Assembly (NCBI GenBank): GCA_963773745.1
Contig: CAVZCL010000001.1
Span: 558,001 to 622,000 of the forward strand
DNA length: 64,000 nt
DNA from: UBA5069 sp963773745
GTDB taxonomy: Bacteria; Chloroflexota; Anaerolineae; Caldilineales; Caldilineaceae
Reading direction: 5' to 3'
Shown here: positions 1-8,373 of the stretch, in pieces
How positions within the stretch are numbered: position 1 is the first letter of the stretch
Layout of the letters: each line of letters opens with the position of its first letter
Program-made: the position numbers and the translations under genes
The notes under the pieces: generated by a model
Told to the model about the DNA's origin: nothing
Database searches by the model: none
Seen by the model: only the letters and a program-made list of their open reading frames with translations

Positions 1-166
1 TGGCGGTGCCCATGACCGGCACATCGCCCGAGAGCGCGGAGCCGGGCGCGGGGGACGTAATGCCCGACTGCGCGTGCGCTTGTGTCGTGCCAAGCAGAAG
101 CATGAGTGCGGCACATGCGATGAGCCATGCGCTGCGCACCAGCCAGTATTGAACTTGTCGAACCAT
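1..166 (-). CDS. Secreted protein, N-terminal part only (cut by window edge)
   Basis: Only the first 55 codons lie in the window; the gene continues past position 1. The ATG at 166 begins a typical export signal: a short basic start (MVRQVQYW), a hydrophobic core (LIACAALMLLLG) and a likely signal peptidase site after AHA. The mature part begins with a small, Gly/Ser/Pro-rich segment (ITSPAPGSALSGDVPVMGTA) that resembles the opening of Ig-like or bacterial adhesion-type domains. It lies 65 bases downstream of the DsbB-cytochrome c gene on the same strand and may belong to the same transcription unit. No function can be assigned. Confidence 0.6.
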   Translation of the reverse strand, partial: MVRQVQYWLVRSAWLIACAALMLLLGTTQAHAQSGITSPAPGSALSGDVPVMGTA

Positions 167-230
167 TCCATCACTCTCCGGAGAAGTGCGTTGCGCGTTG
201 AGGACACGCGCGCCTGCGCCGCCTTCCCTC

Positions 231-1157
231 CTACTGGGTTTGCTGCGCGCGCAGATAGGCAATGATCGTGCCCATCTGCACGTCGTCCAAATCGGGCCGG
301 CCGCCGCTCGCCGGCATGACCAGCCCCGTGGTGTTCTCGGGGCTGTTGAGGTCACGCCCGGTGCGAATGAACTGAAGCAGTTCCGTGTCGTTGAGCGACT
401 GGATGAATGCGTTGTTCACCAGCGTGTTGCCCAAATTGGGCACGCCTTCGGCGTTCTGTCCATGGCACGCTGCGCACGCTTCGCGGTAGAGCGTTAGCCC
501 TTCGCTCTGCGTCGCGTCCAGCGTCGCGCCCGAGGCCGCGGTCATTGGGCCCGCCACGGGCATCACTGCCATCTCGGCCGCCTGCGCGTGCGCCTCGGCG
601 GTGCGCTGCCAGCCATTGCTGAATAGTACACCAAAGACTATTAAAACCACGCCTACGGTTCCCGCAACGGGCAGCCACGCACGCCGCCGTGCTGTGACGA
701 CGCCCTCGTCATCCTCGTCCGCTTCGGCCGGCTCGCCCGCCATGAGAGCAATGACGCACATGGCCGTGATTGTCGTAAAGGCAACCAGCGCAAGGAACGG
801 AATTGTGACGAAACCAAACCAGTTGATCCAGAGCGTTGTGCACGAAGCGCCGTTGCGGCAGACCTGCACCGCATCAAACCAGTCAGTCTTCTCAAGCAGA
901 TAGTGGTAGCTGGAGACGCCCATGCCCAGCACGCTCAGGGGCAATACGTACTTCGGCAGATGGCGGTCGCGCAGCAGGAGGCCGGTGAGCAGCACCAGCG
1001 TGAGCGGATACATGAGGATGCGCTGGTACCAGCAGAGGTCGCACGGGATAAAGCCCATGACCTCGCTGAAGTAGAGACTGCCGAGCATGGCAACCCAGGC
1101 CGCAACCAGTGCAATGTAGAGGCTGGCGCGATCCAAATAGTAGGAGAGTGATCCCAT
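231..1157 (-). CDS. DsbB/BdbC-type disulfide oxidoreductase fused to a C-terminal cytochrome c domain
   Basis: A 308-residue protein from an ATG at 1157. Residues 1-140 are a four-helix DsbB-family membrane domain. The first periplasmic pair is C39-D-L-C42 (in IPCDLCWYQ) and the second is C100...C106 (CRNGASC), the two redox pairs expected of DsbB/BdbC. After an acidic linker a fifth membrane helix (about 160-180) leads to an exported domain with a haem-attachment motif C228-A-A-C231-H232 and a downstream Met (GLVMPASG) suited as the second haem ligand. DsbB normally passes electrons from DsbA to quinone; the fused class I-type cytochrome suggests a further or alternative electron outlet. It follows the DsbA-like gene on the same strand, so the two probably work together in oxidising exported thiols. 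Confidence 0.85.
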   Translation of the reverse strand: MGSLSYYLDRASLYIALVAAWVAMLGSLYFSEVMGFIPCDLCWYQRILMYPLTLVLLTGLLLRDRHLPKYVLPLSVLGMGVSSYHYLLEKTDWFDAVQVCRNGASCTTLWINWFGFVTIPFLALVAFTTITAMCVIALMAGEPAEADEDDEGVVTARRRAWLPVAGTVGVVLIVFGVLFSNGWQRTAEAHAQAAEMAVMPVAGPMTAASGATLDATQSEGLTLYREACAACHGQNAEGVPNLGNTLVNNAFIQSLNDTELLQFIRTGRDLNSPENTTGLVMPASGGRPDLDDVQMGTIIAYLRAQQTQ

Positions 1158-1219
1158 AAGCCTGCTTCGATCCCTTCGGAAGGGAGTGGTTGATTGAAGT
1201 GACACCGGCACGCAACACT

Positions 1220-1350
1220 TCAACGCAAAGACGCAAAGGGTTGCAAAGAAACGTCAAGAAAAAGCAAACACAGAGCAGCAGGACTATATAACCGGCTTTC
1301 CTTTGCGTTGCTTTGTGTTGCTTTGCGACACTTTGCAACCCTTTGCGTTA
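1220..1350. repeat. Inverted repeat, 'acgcaaag' family
   Basis: Left arm (about 1222-1248) is made of runs of AACGCAAAG / ACGCAAAG / TTGCAAAG; the right arm (about 1331-1349) is CTTTGCAACCCTTTGCGTT. The element sits between the DsbA and DsbB-type genes. Similar oligonucleotide-run palindromes occur at 18278-18409 and 48476-48598, with a degenerate trace near 2164-2250. It could act as a transcription terminator or RNA-stabilising hairpin. Confidence 0.75.
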
Positions 1351-1380
1351 AGACGTAGCCGTTGTCACGCCGGTATTACG

Positions 1381-2075
1381 TTAGTTGGCTGCGGCCTGAA
1401 TCTGCGCCGACAACGCGTTGTAGTCAAAGGGTTCGGCAGCGAGCACGTCGTTCACCAGAATGGAGGGCGTGCTTGTTGAGCCCAAGCTGCTGGGTCTCGA
1501 CCAGCGACTGTGCGATTGCAGCGTTGAACTGCTGCGTGTTCATGCACGTTCTGAATTGGTCTACATCCAGCCCCACGGCTTCGGCGTGGATGACCAGCTG
1601 GTCAAAGGTCAGAGCCGCCTGTCCGCGTTGCTCCGCCACCTGGAAGATGCGATCATGGAAGGGCCAGAACATGTTCTGGTCGGCGGCGCACTCCGGTGGC
1701 GTTTGCAGCCATCAGCGCGCCCGGCGCATGCTGCCCCAACGGGAATTGGTGGAACTCCAGGCGAACCGTGCCGCCTTGACAAGTCATTGACAAGCTGCGG
1801 CTTGATTGTGCGCGCAAACTGCTGGCACGCCGGGCAAACGAAGTCTTCCCACATCTGCACCACAACCGGCGCGTTGGGGTCGCCCAGCGATGTGCCGTTG
1901 ATCCACTCGGCGGGCACGTCGGGCGCGACACAGTGACTGTAGCGGGGGTTCGATTGTTCTGCCAAAGCAGGAGCACAACCAGCGCCAGCAGCAGAATGCC
2001 GCCGACAACGATCCAGACGCCTGCCGAACTGCTCTGCTTCTTGGACTTGGACTTGCTCCGTGTAGAAGTCGTCAT
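1381..2075 (-). CDS. DsbA-family thioredoxin-like protein, membrane anchored (frameshifted as sequenced)
   Basis: The product is readable only by joining frames. The start is ATG 2075 with a GAGGAAG ribosome site. A Lys-rich N-terminus and one membrane helix (VVGGILLLALVVLLLW) are followed by a DsbA core: DPNAPVVVQMWEDF then V-C-P-A-C-Q, the CxxC active site. Next come GTVRLEFHQFPLG, MFWPFHDRIFQVAE, a helical insert, and a C-terminal strand TPSILVNDV with the expected cis-Pro-type position. The end is AQIQAAAN-stop at 1381. Frames change near 1945, 1780, 1700 and 1475. Four shifts in 230 codons means either a dead gene or poor local sequence; conservation of all core motifs favours the latter. 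Predicted role: thiol oxidant paired with the adjacent DsbB-cytochrome c fusion. Confidence 0.75.
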
Positions 2076-2475
2076 TTGGCTTCCTCGTGGTAATCAGGTG
2101 ATGGGGCGTGCACGGCCGTTGCAGTACGGCAGAGCGCAATGAATTGACATCAGGATGAGATCAACATTTCAACGCAAAGGCGCGAAGGTGGCAAAGAGCG
2201 CACTGCCGCGCACACGCGAAAGGTTGATCACAAGCCTTTGCGGCCTCTGCGAGTGCCCAGTATACAGGCCAGCGGCCATGCATCCAAACCTGTGCAAGGC
2301 GTTCGGCGGCGCAATTACAGGAGAACGGCGCACGCTGGCAGCCGTGCGCCGGATTAAGAGTATATGAGAAAGATTGATGTTAAAAGGATAATTGGTAAAG
2401 TAGTCGTTGATAACAAGTGCGTCGCCCATTACAGGTGACCACTTCACCATTTACCACCTTACCAGGTTACCGCAC
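2076..2475. other. Gene-free stretch with a degenerate repeat
   Basis: About 400 bases between the CapA-type gene and the DsbA-like gene. Positions 2164-2200 contain a worn copy of the AACGCAAAGGCGCGAAGG-type repeat, with a weak right arm (CCTTTGCGGCCTCTGCGAG) around 2236-2254. The remainder, including a more A/T-rich part at 2350-2460, shows no convincing gene, RNA or terminator. Confidence 0.5.
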
Positions 2476-4306
2476 TCAATGCTCCCAGTAGCTCGCGCCG
2501 AAGACGCGCGTGAGCAGGCTGTTGCGCTCGTCTGGAGACATGAAGCGCGGGCTGGCCAAAGTCGTAGAGCAGCGTCGTCAGAATCTGCGTGCTGATGTGG
2601 CGGCCATTGTAGAAGGTGTGTTTGTAGATGAGATTTTCGCGCGTGGCCTGGCTCCACATCTGGTCGAAGTAGAGATTTCCCAGCCCGTAGAGGATCATGC
2701 GGTCATCGGTGAATTCGATGCCCTGCGGCACGTGGCTCTGCACGCCCGTCACAATGTCGGCGCCGGCGCGCGCGAGTGCGTTGAAGTCATCGCGCTGCTC
2801 GTAGAGCGGCTCGGTGCCGTATGACTCCTGATACTGCAGCTCGGCCAACACCACGTCAGCCAGGTTGTTCTCCTTGATTTCGCGGATGGCCGCCGACATG
2901 ATGTTCACGTCGAACTCGGCGCTGCCGGGATAGTTGGTGTCGGCCCAAGCCATCTCGGGCCCGTAGCTGTTGGCCCCAATGAAGGCCATGCGGTTGCCGT
3001 TGTGCTGCACATAGAGGGGTTTGTAGGCCTCCGCAATGTTGCGTCCGCCGCCGTAGACGGGCAAATTGTGCGCCTTGTAGAAGTCCAGCGAATCGAGCGC
3101 GGCCTGCTGGCCAAAGTCATTCTGGTGATTGCCTGTGAGTCCGATAATGTCCACGCCGCTCAAGCGCAACGTCTCGAAGTACTCCTTCTTGGTGCAGAAG
3201 TTGAAGTTGTCCTCGCGCAGGTCCGTGGGGCAATCTTCAACAAAGGGCACCTCATTGCTGATGTGCGTAATGTCGGCGCTGGCAAGTTCCGGTCCCACAT
3301 ATTCGGCGGGCCACGCGGCGCCGCGCCGGTCCATTTCGTCGGCCATCATGCGTACCATCGCGGTCACGCCCGTCATTGTGAGCACGGTGAGCTTGGAGGC
3401 GTCGCGGTTGCCTTTGGGCAGCGCGGCCAGCAAGCCCTGCACGTCCTCACGGTCGCCACGGCTGGACGCCCGATCGTGTGCGTAGAGCACCGCGGTAAAG
3501 GGATAGTACGCCGGATCGAAGTGGTTGACGTTCTCAATCGGCGTTTGGCCGTCAATTGCCAGCACGGCCAGTTCCGGGTCCAGTTGCTCAAAGGGGAGCA
3601 GCGCCAGCGTTGGCTCCTCGGACCATGCCGCTGCCACGACGTCGCTGACGACCACCTGCGTTGTGACCGTGGGCCCCTTGGGGCCAAGCAACTGCTCGAG
3701 TGCCGGCAGCGTGTTGGCAAGAATCGAGACAGCGGTGTAGGTCGTCACCTGGCCGCTCCACGCGCTTTGGACGTCGGCCCACGTGGTCTCGGGGAAGATC
3801 GTGTCGAAGCGGGTGGCCGCGGCAAAGGTAACGGTATAGACGGCGTCCCCGTTGATGGGCGACCAATCAAGCCGAAGCGGCCCTTCGTCGGCTTTGCTGC
3901 TCACCTTGACGGCCGTACCGTCAGGCAGGGTAACGGCGGCCAGGTCGCGCAGGAAGCCAACCGGCACCGCGGCGGGTACGGCGACCGTCATGCCAATCGG
4001 GCGCGGGTCAACCGTAGGCTTGGAGGCGGCGCTTTGGGCCTCGCTGAGTATCGTGATAGGGGTGGATTTGGGCACTGCGTGCGCGGGGTTGGAGATCTGC
4101 GCGGCCGCCGGCTGCGCGGGCGCGGCCGCCGTGTCGGCAGGCGCGACTGCGCCGCGCGTGGAGCCGAACTCGGTTGTTGAAGCGGGTGTACTGGCAAAAA
4201 CGGCGGAAATGCTGGATACTGCCCAGATGGCGACGACGCCGCCAACCACGATCAGCGCGATGCTGATCATCACCATGGCTTTCTGCGGCAAAGGGTTCGA
4301 TGGCAT
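2476..4306 (-). CDS. CapA/PgsA-family metallophosphoesterase-like protein, membrane anchored (one frameshift near the end)
   Basis: Roughly 610 residues from an ATG at 4306. A single N-terminal helix (MVMISIALIVVGGVVAIW) is followed by an Ala/Pro-rich linker, a diverged periplasmic-binding-like region, and a C-terminal CapA domain. The hallmark segments are DIIGLTGNHQNDFG (metal-binding Asn-His), VYGGGRN, MAFIGANSYGPE, AGADIVTGVQSHVPQ and ILYGLGNLYFDQ. CapA/PgsA proteins act in poly-gamma-glutamate or capsule assembly and look like calcineurin-type phosphoesterases. The last stretch LLYDFGQP must change frame near 2546 to give RFMSPDERNSLLTRVFG and a stop at 2476; without the change the frame runs on to 2459. 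It is divergent from the membrane-protein gene at 4456. Confidence 0.8.
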
Positions 4307-4362
4307 GGCTATTCGGCTTTCAATTCGATCACGATGCGGCAGCAATGCAGGCATCAACGAAG

Positions 4363-4389
4363 TTGGGACGATTGATTTGATAGTATAAT
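4363..4389 (+). promoter_or_regulatory. Candidate sigma70-type promoter for the 4456 gene
   Basis: A perfect TATAAT at 4384-4389 has a poor upstream hexamer TTGGGA (4363-4368) 15 bases away. It lies 66 bases before the ATG at 4456, in the divergent gap between that gene and the CapA-type gene. Confidence 0.45.
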
Positions 4390-4455
4390 TGGTGCAGCGC
4401 AAAATGCGAACTCGAACTGCACGCATCGCTCTCGCTGCGCAAACCCACCGAGCTT

Positions 4456-5244
4456 ATGGACGATCTACCTTCCGTCTCGCAAACAATTCGTATGGCGCTT
4501 CGCCTGGATTCCACCGTCTACACGCTGGTGCAGGGTTCGCGCGCCGGCTTGACGCTGGCGCTGGTGGTTGTGCTGCTGGCGGCAATCTCCGAAGCGCTGG
4601 GCCAGAGCGTGGTGCTCTTTCTCAATCGCGTGCGCCCATTTCGCTATGCGCTGTCGCTGGTGATGGCTGTCGCGAGCAACCTCATTGGCTATTTTTTGTG
4701 GAGCACCGCCATCTGGCTGGCGCTGTGGCTGGCCTTTGGCGTGGAGGAGCCCTTCGTCGGCGCGCTGGCCGTGGTGGGCCTGGCCTATGCGCCGCAGCTC
4801 TTTGCCTTCTTTGAGGTGACCCCCTACTTCGGCAACTTCTTCGGCCTGGTGCTCACCTTGTGGACCATGGCCGCAGTGGTTGTGGCCGTGCGCTTCGGCA
4901 TGGGAATGTCCACCTGGCAGGCGGCGCTCACAGGCATTGTCAGTTGGGCTGCGATTCAGCTCTTCAGGCGCAGCCTGGGCCGCCCGGTCTACGCACTTGG
5001 CACGTGGGTGGAGCGGCGCGCCGCCGGCTCGCGCCTTGAGGTTTCCGTCGACGACGTGATGCAGGGCAAGCTCTACCGCGAGCAGTACAGCCACAACTGG
5101 AACATGTGGAAGACGGCGCAGGCGGGCACGCAAAGCGCAACGGCGCTCCATACCCCGCCGGCCGAGCTACCAACCGAGCAGCCAGCCGCGCTCGCGGCCG
5201 AAGCTGCCATCCCCGCCAGTGAAGGGCCGCAACGCGATGGCTGA
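4456..5244 (+). CDS. Multipass membrane protein, Yip1-like
   Basis: A 262-residue protein starting at ATG 4456. It has about five hydrophobic segments: GLTLALVVVLLAAISEAL, ALSLVMAVASNLIGYFLW, IWLALWLAFGV, the FVGALAVVGLAYAPQLFAFF segment, and LVLTLWTMAAVVVAVRFGMG. The spacing and the conserved AYAPQLF-type turn resemble the Yip1 domain family. A cytoplasmic C-terminal tail of about 90 residues follows (VERRAAGSRLEVSVDDVMQG, then Pro/Ala-rich). Its stop overlaps the start of the next gene by eight bases (ATGGCTGA), so the two are almost certainly translated together. Function unknown; a lipid or membrane-organising role is only a guess. Confidence 0.7.
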   Translation: MDDLPSVSQTIRMALRLDSTVYTLVQGSRAGLTLALVVVLLAAISEALGQSVVLFLNRVRPFRYALSLVMAVASNLIGYFLWSTAIWLALWLAFGVEEPFVGALAVVGLAYAPQLFAFFEVTPYFGNFFGLVLTLWTMAAVVVAVRFGMGMSTWQAALTGIVSWAAIQLFRRSLGRPVYALGTWVERRAAGSRLEVSVDDVMQGKLYREQYSHNWNMWKTAQAGTQSATALHTPPAELPTEQPAALAAEAAIPASEGPQRDG

Positions 5245-6244
5245 CACCGTGGGCGTGGTCCTGACGCTCTTTGGGCTCTTCATGGCGGGCATCTTCATCT
5301 GGCTGGCGTTGTCGCCCTTCGAGATGCTGGGCTGGTGGGCGGGCTGGTTTGAGGACAAGATCTTCTGGGAATTCCCGCCTGAGGAGGAGATTGCCTTCCC
5401 TGGCGAAAAGGAGAGCTACATCATCTTCTTTTCGGGCATTGGCCGCGCCACGGGAGAGACCCTCAGCTACCGCGAGCGCGAATTTCTGCGCCGCCTTGCC
5501 GAAGCGAACCCGAGCGCGCATGTCATTGACGACATCTTTCCCTATGCGGTTAACAACCAGTCGCTCACCAGCCACCCGCTGCTGTCGGGTCCGTGGCGGC
5601 TGGCGCTGCGCAGCAAGGCCGGCGGCGTGCCGCTGGCGGGCTACTTCATCAACATCCGCAACATCATGCAGGTGTTGATTTCCGCCGACCGCCGCTATGG
5701 TCCCCTCTTCAACCAGGGGGTGGCCGAAGTGATCGTCAACGGGCTCATGCGCCATGGCTACACACTCGAGAGCAGCGCGCCCGTCTTCATCATTGGCTAC
5801 AGCGGCGCAGGGCAAATCGCCGTGGGATCCTCCGGCCATCTAAAGCGCTGGCTCAAGTCGCCCATCTACGTCATTTCGCTGGGTGGCGTCTTCGGCAGTG
5901 ACCCGGCGTTGCTGCAGATTGACCAGCTCTTTCACCTGGTGGGCACGCGCGATGCTGTAGAGCCGTGGTGGGTGATGGCACCCGGCCGCTGGTCGGCCTT
6001 TGCCACCTCCGAATGGAACCGGGCACGCAGGCAGGGGCGCATTTCCATTATCAACATGGGCCCCATGCGTCACACGGGGGGCGGCGGCTACCTCGACGCC
6101 AAGAAGCACCTGTCCGACGGGCGCGCCTACGTTGAAGCAACGGTGGACACCATCTCGAAGATTGTGCAGTCCAACCGGAACTCGCCAGAGGAGGAAGGAG
6201 AATTTCGGTACGCAGAAAATGCGGGAACAGCGGAAACTACATGA
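5237..6244 (+). CDS. Membrane-anchored alpha/beta-hydrolase-like protein
   Basis: About 335 residues from ATG 5237, chosen because it overlaps the upstream stop (ATGGCTGA). An N-terminal helix (VGVVLTLFGLFMAGIFIWLAL) is followed by a soluble domain with an IIFFSGIG strand-turn and a nucleophile-elbow-like G-Y-S-G-A-G (VFIIGYSGAGQIAVG), typical of alpha/beta hydrolases. A later MGPMRHTGGGGYLD could contribute the catalytic His. The last dozen codons (FRYAENAGTAETT) are encoded by the left arm of a palindromic repeat at 6207, so the C-terminus has been replaced or extended by repeat sequence. It probably acts at the membrane with the upstream Yip1-like partner. The substrate is unknown. Confidence 0.65.
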   Translation: MADTVGVVLTLFGLFMAGIFIWLALSPFEMLGWWAGWFEDKIFWEFPPEEEIAFPGEKESYIIFFSGIGRATGETLSYREREFLRRLAEANPSAHVIDDIFPYAVNNQSLTSHPLLSGPWRLALRSKAGGVPLAGYFINIRNIMQVLISADRRYGPLFNQGVAEVIVNGLMRHGYTLESSAPVFIIGYSGAGQIAVGSSGHLKRWLKSPIYVISLGGVFGSDPALLQIDQLFHLVGTRDAVEPWWVMAPGRWSAFATSEWNRARRQGRISIINMGPMRHTGGGGYLDAKKHLSDGRAYVEATVDTISKIVQSNRNSPEEEGEFRYAENAGTAETT

Positions 6245-6292
6245 AACGCGATTTTCGTATTGTTTCCGCTGTTAGCGCATTTTCTGCGTACC
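6207..6292. repeat. Inverted repeat, 'tacgcag...gcggaaac' family, overlapping a gene end
   Basis: The left arm GGTACGCAGAAAATGCG + GGAACAGCGGAAAC pairs with the right arm GTTTCCGCTGTT...GCATTTTCTGCGTACC across a short centre. The left arm forms the 3' end of the preceding coding region. A related palindrome lies at 33295-33399. Confidence 0.8.
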
Positions 6293-6302
6293 TGAAAGTA
6301 AT

Positions 6303-6438
6303 CCGCAATCAGAGACGAAAGGGCAGTACACAGATTTCACAGATGCGACAGATAACAACGGATTGACCAGACAGATCATCTGTTGTTATCTGTCGCATCT
6401 GTGAAATCTGTGTACTGCCCTTTCGTTTCTGATTGCGG
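6303..6438. repeat. Inverted repeat, 'agtacacagatttcacagat' family, 57-bp arms
   Basis: Arms 6303-6359 and 6382-6438 pair over 57 bases with a single mismatch, around a 22-base centre. The shared core AGTACACAGATTTCACAGAT recurs at 20012-20151 and 43483-43575. It lies between a gene end and the FMN riboswitch. Confidence 0.9.
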
Positions 6439-6518
6439 CTTACCAACTTCCACCGCATTGTGCGCGAAAACACTTGACCGCAGCGGCGGCAGGTGGTACT
6501 GTTAGGCCATAACTGAAT

Positions 6519-6675
6519 ATATCCTTCGGGGCAGGGTGAGGGAGAAATCCCAATTCCCGATCGGCGGTAGTCCAGCAAGTTGGCTGGAGAGCCCGCGAGT
6601 CGATGTTTGGCAGGAGTCCGGTGCGCGCATCTGCGCAATGCCGGCGCCGACGGTATAGTCCGGATGAAAGAAGGA
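6519..6675 (+). promoter_or_regulatory. FMN riboswitch (RFN element)
   Basis: The conserved RFN blocks are present in order: CTTCGGGGCAGGGTGAGG (from 6524), ATTCCCGATCGGCGGTAGTC, GCCCGCGAG, AGTCCGGTG, AATGCCGGCGCCGACGGTAT and AGTCCGGATGAAAGAAGGA (to about 6675). A rho-independent terminator follows at 6726 and the riboflavin-type ABC transporter begins at 6937. FMN binding should therefore promote premature termination and lower transporter expression when flavin is plentiful. Confidence 0.93.
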
Positions 6676-6725
6676 GTGACACGCGTGTGGCAGCTGTGCC
6701 ATGTGCGCGGTTCTGCTTGCATATG

Positions 6726-6763
6726 CCCCGGTTTGGCCTTCTGGCCTGAACCGGGGTTTTTGT
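6726..6763 (+). terminator. Rho-independent terminator of the FMN riboswitch
   Basis: The stem CCCCGGTTTGGCC / GGCCTGAACCGGGG (6726-6756) with a TTCT loop is followed by a T-rich run (TTTTTGTT). It lies about 50 bases after the aptamer and 170 bases before the first transporter gene, the usual place for a riboswitch expression platform. Confidence 0.9.
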
Positions 6764-6936
6764 TGCAAGGCGCTCCGTGCATTGGCCTGCGCTGCTCCGA
6801 TTGTCCCATTCTGCCCTGGAACGACGCTTCAACGCGTTGTCTCCGGGGCTATTTTGTGGCTGCAATGACCAAAGAACTGCTGCGCGGCAGCGCCGACCCA
6901 CAACGGCTCGGCGCAAGCCGGACGAGAGGTGAATTT

Positions 6937-7788
6937 ATGATTGAAGCGCAAGGCATGCCCGCGCCGCTTGGCGCGCAAGCGAACGCGCCGCTAACCGAGC
7001 CCGCAGCGCGCACCGGACGCACAGGTGCACGTCGCTTTGTGCAGCGCCATCGCGATCTGCTCTTTGCACCCATTGTCATCGCCGCCGCCGTTCTGCTGTG
7101 GGAAGGGCTGGTGCGCTGGCAGCAGTACCCCGCCTTTGTGCTGCCCGCGCCCGCTGTCGTGGCGCGCCGTTTTGTGCAGGTGGCGGCCGAAGGGCTGCTC
7201 TGGCGGCACGTCTCCACCACCGTCACGGAGATTGTGCTGGGGCTGCTGCTGGGGGTGACGACGGCGCTGCTGCTTGGCTACGTGCTGGGCAAGAACGAGA
7301 CCATTGAGCGCCTTGTCGCGCCCTACGTTGTGGCCAGCCAGAGCGTGCCGATTGTGGCGCTGGCGCCGCTGCTCGTCATCTGGTTTGGGGCCGGGCTGCT
7401 GAGCAAGGTGCTGGTCGTGGCGCTGATCGCCTTCTTCCCCACGCTCATCAGCACAATCGTCGGGTTGCGCAACGTGGATGTGGACCTGCGCGATCTCATG
7501 CGCAGCCTCAAAGCGTCGCGCCTGCAAACTTTCCGCATGCTCGAGCTGCCGTCGGCGCTGCCCGTGCTCTTTGGCGGGCTCAAGCTCAGCGTGATTCTGG
7601 CCGTTGTGGGGGCGGTGGTGGGCGAGTTCATGGGCGCGTCCTCGGGTCTGGGCTACATGATCAACCTGGCGCGCGGCGTGCTGGACACGCCGCTGCTCTT
7701 CGTCGCCATCTTCAGCCTGGTTATCCTGGCGCAACTGCTCTACGCCGGCGTGGCCCTGCTGGAGCGACGTGCGCTGCGTTGGCAGTAA
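6937..7788 (+). CDS. ribX: Riboflavin-type ABC transporter permease (RibX)
   Basis: 283 residues from ATG 6937, preceded by GAGAGGTGA at proper spacing. It is a BPD_transp_1 family permease of the SsuC/TauC/ThiX type with about six helices, for example LLFAPIVIAAAVLLWEGLV, IVLGLLLGVTTALLLGYVLG and VILAVVGAVVGEF. The EAA-type loop that contacts the ATPase is in the DLMRSLKASRLQTFRMLELP region. An FMN riboswitch and terminator lie directly upstream, which ties it to flavin supply. Chloroflexota are known to use a RibXY system in which RibX is the permease and RibY the binding protein, and the same gene types follow here. An additional open frame reaching upstream through the riboswitch is not credible. 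Confidence 0.85.
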   Translation: MIEAQGMPAPLGAQANAPLTEPAARTGRTGARRFVQRHRDLLFAPIVIAAAVLLWEGLVRWQQYPAFVLPAPAVVARRFVQVAAEGLLWRHVSTTVTEIVLGLLLGVTTALLLGYVLGKNETIERLVAPYVVASQSVPIVALAPLLVIWFGAGLLSKVLVVALIAFFPTLISTIVGLRNVDVDLRDLMRSLKASRLQTFRMLELPSALPVLFGGLKLSVILAVVGAVVGEFMGASSGLGYMINLARGVLDTPLLFVAIFSLVILAQLLYAGVALLERRALRWQ

Positions 7789-7814
7789 GTGACGGTGCGG
7801 GGCGAGGTGAAATC

Positions 7815-8342
7815 GTGAGCAAACAAGTCACCTACAGTGGGAAGCGCGATCCTCGCTTTGTTACCGTGCGCCGCGGAGGTACGCTCCAGGATGAGGATCA
7901 TCATTTGCTGGCGGTGTGGGCGGCCGACTGCGCAGCGCATGTGCTGCACTTCTTTGAGGAGGCGCATCCCGGTGATAGCCGGCCGCGCCTGGCAATTGAA
8001 GCGGCGCGCGCCTGGGCCGGGGGCGAAACCACAATGATGCAGGCACGCGACGCTTCCGCCGGCGCGCATGCAGCGGCCAGGGAGGCGACCGGCCCTGCGC
8101 GCGAGGCCGCCCGCGCCGCGGGCCACGCCGCCGCCGTCGCGCATATGGCGGACCACGAATTGGGCGGGGCGGCCTATGCAATCAGGGCGGTGCGCGCTGC
8201 GGCTCCGGCCGCGGAGCGAACTGCCGCAGGGCGGCAAGAGCGCGAGTGGCAGCGGGCGCAACTGCCTGACACAATCCGTGAACTTGTGCTGGATGACCAG
8301 CGACTGCGTAACGAGAAGCTTTGGTCACTCTTTGGCGCATAG
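7815..8342 (+). CDS. Imm-5-like putative immunity protein
   Basis: 175 residues from a GTG at 7815 with GAGGTGA seven bases before. Features are RDPRFVTVRRGGTL near the start, DEDHHLLAVWAADCAAHVLHFFE, RLAIEAARAWAGGE, an Ala-rich helical middle (HAAAREATGPAREAARAAG), AHMADHELGGAAYAIRAVRAA, and a conserved ending WQRAQLPDTIRELVLDDQRLRNEKLW. This pattern fits the all-helical family annotated as putative immunity protein (Imm-5-like). It sits between the riboflavin permease (27 bases after its stop) and the binding-protein gene, with no toxin gene next to it. Whether it protects against a toxin or has another role is not known. Confidence 0.7.
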   Translation: MSKQVTYSGKRDPRFVTVRRGGTLQDEDHHLLAVWAADCAAHVLHFFEEAHPGDSRPRLAIEAARAWAGGETTMMQARDASAGAHAAAREATGPAREAARAAGHAAAVAHMADHELGGAAYAIRAVRAAAPAAERTAAGRQEREWQRAQLPDTIRELVLDDQRLRNEKLWSLFGA

Positions 8343-8373
8343 GCAGCGCGTTCGGCAGGTGCGCGTCTGTTGG

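Noticed and set aside
1215..1350. Possible CRISPR array from repeated ACGCAAAG words
   Set aside because: Repeat units are 8-9 bases and irregular, there are no uniform spacers, and the arrangement is mirrored (palindrome). No cas genes are present.
3002..4180. 392-codon frame antisense to the CapA-type gene
   Set aside because: The opposite strand carries clear CapA motifs; this frame has none.
6580..6936. N-terminal extension of the riboflavin permease through the riboswitch
   Set aside because: The frame is open by chance across aptamer and terminator; ATG 6937 has a good ribosome site and a normal family start.
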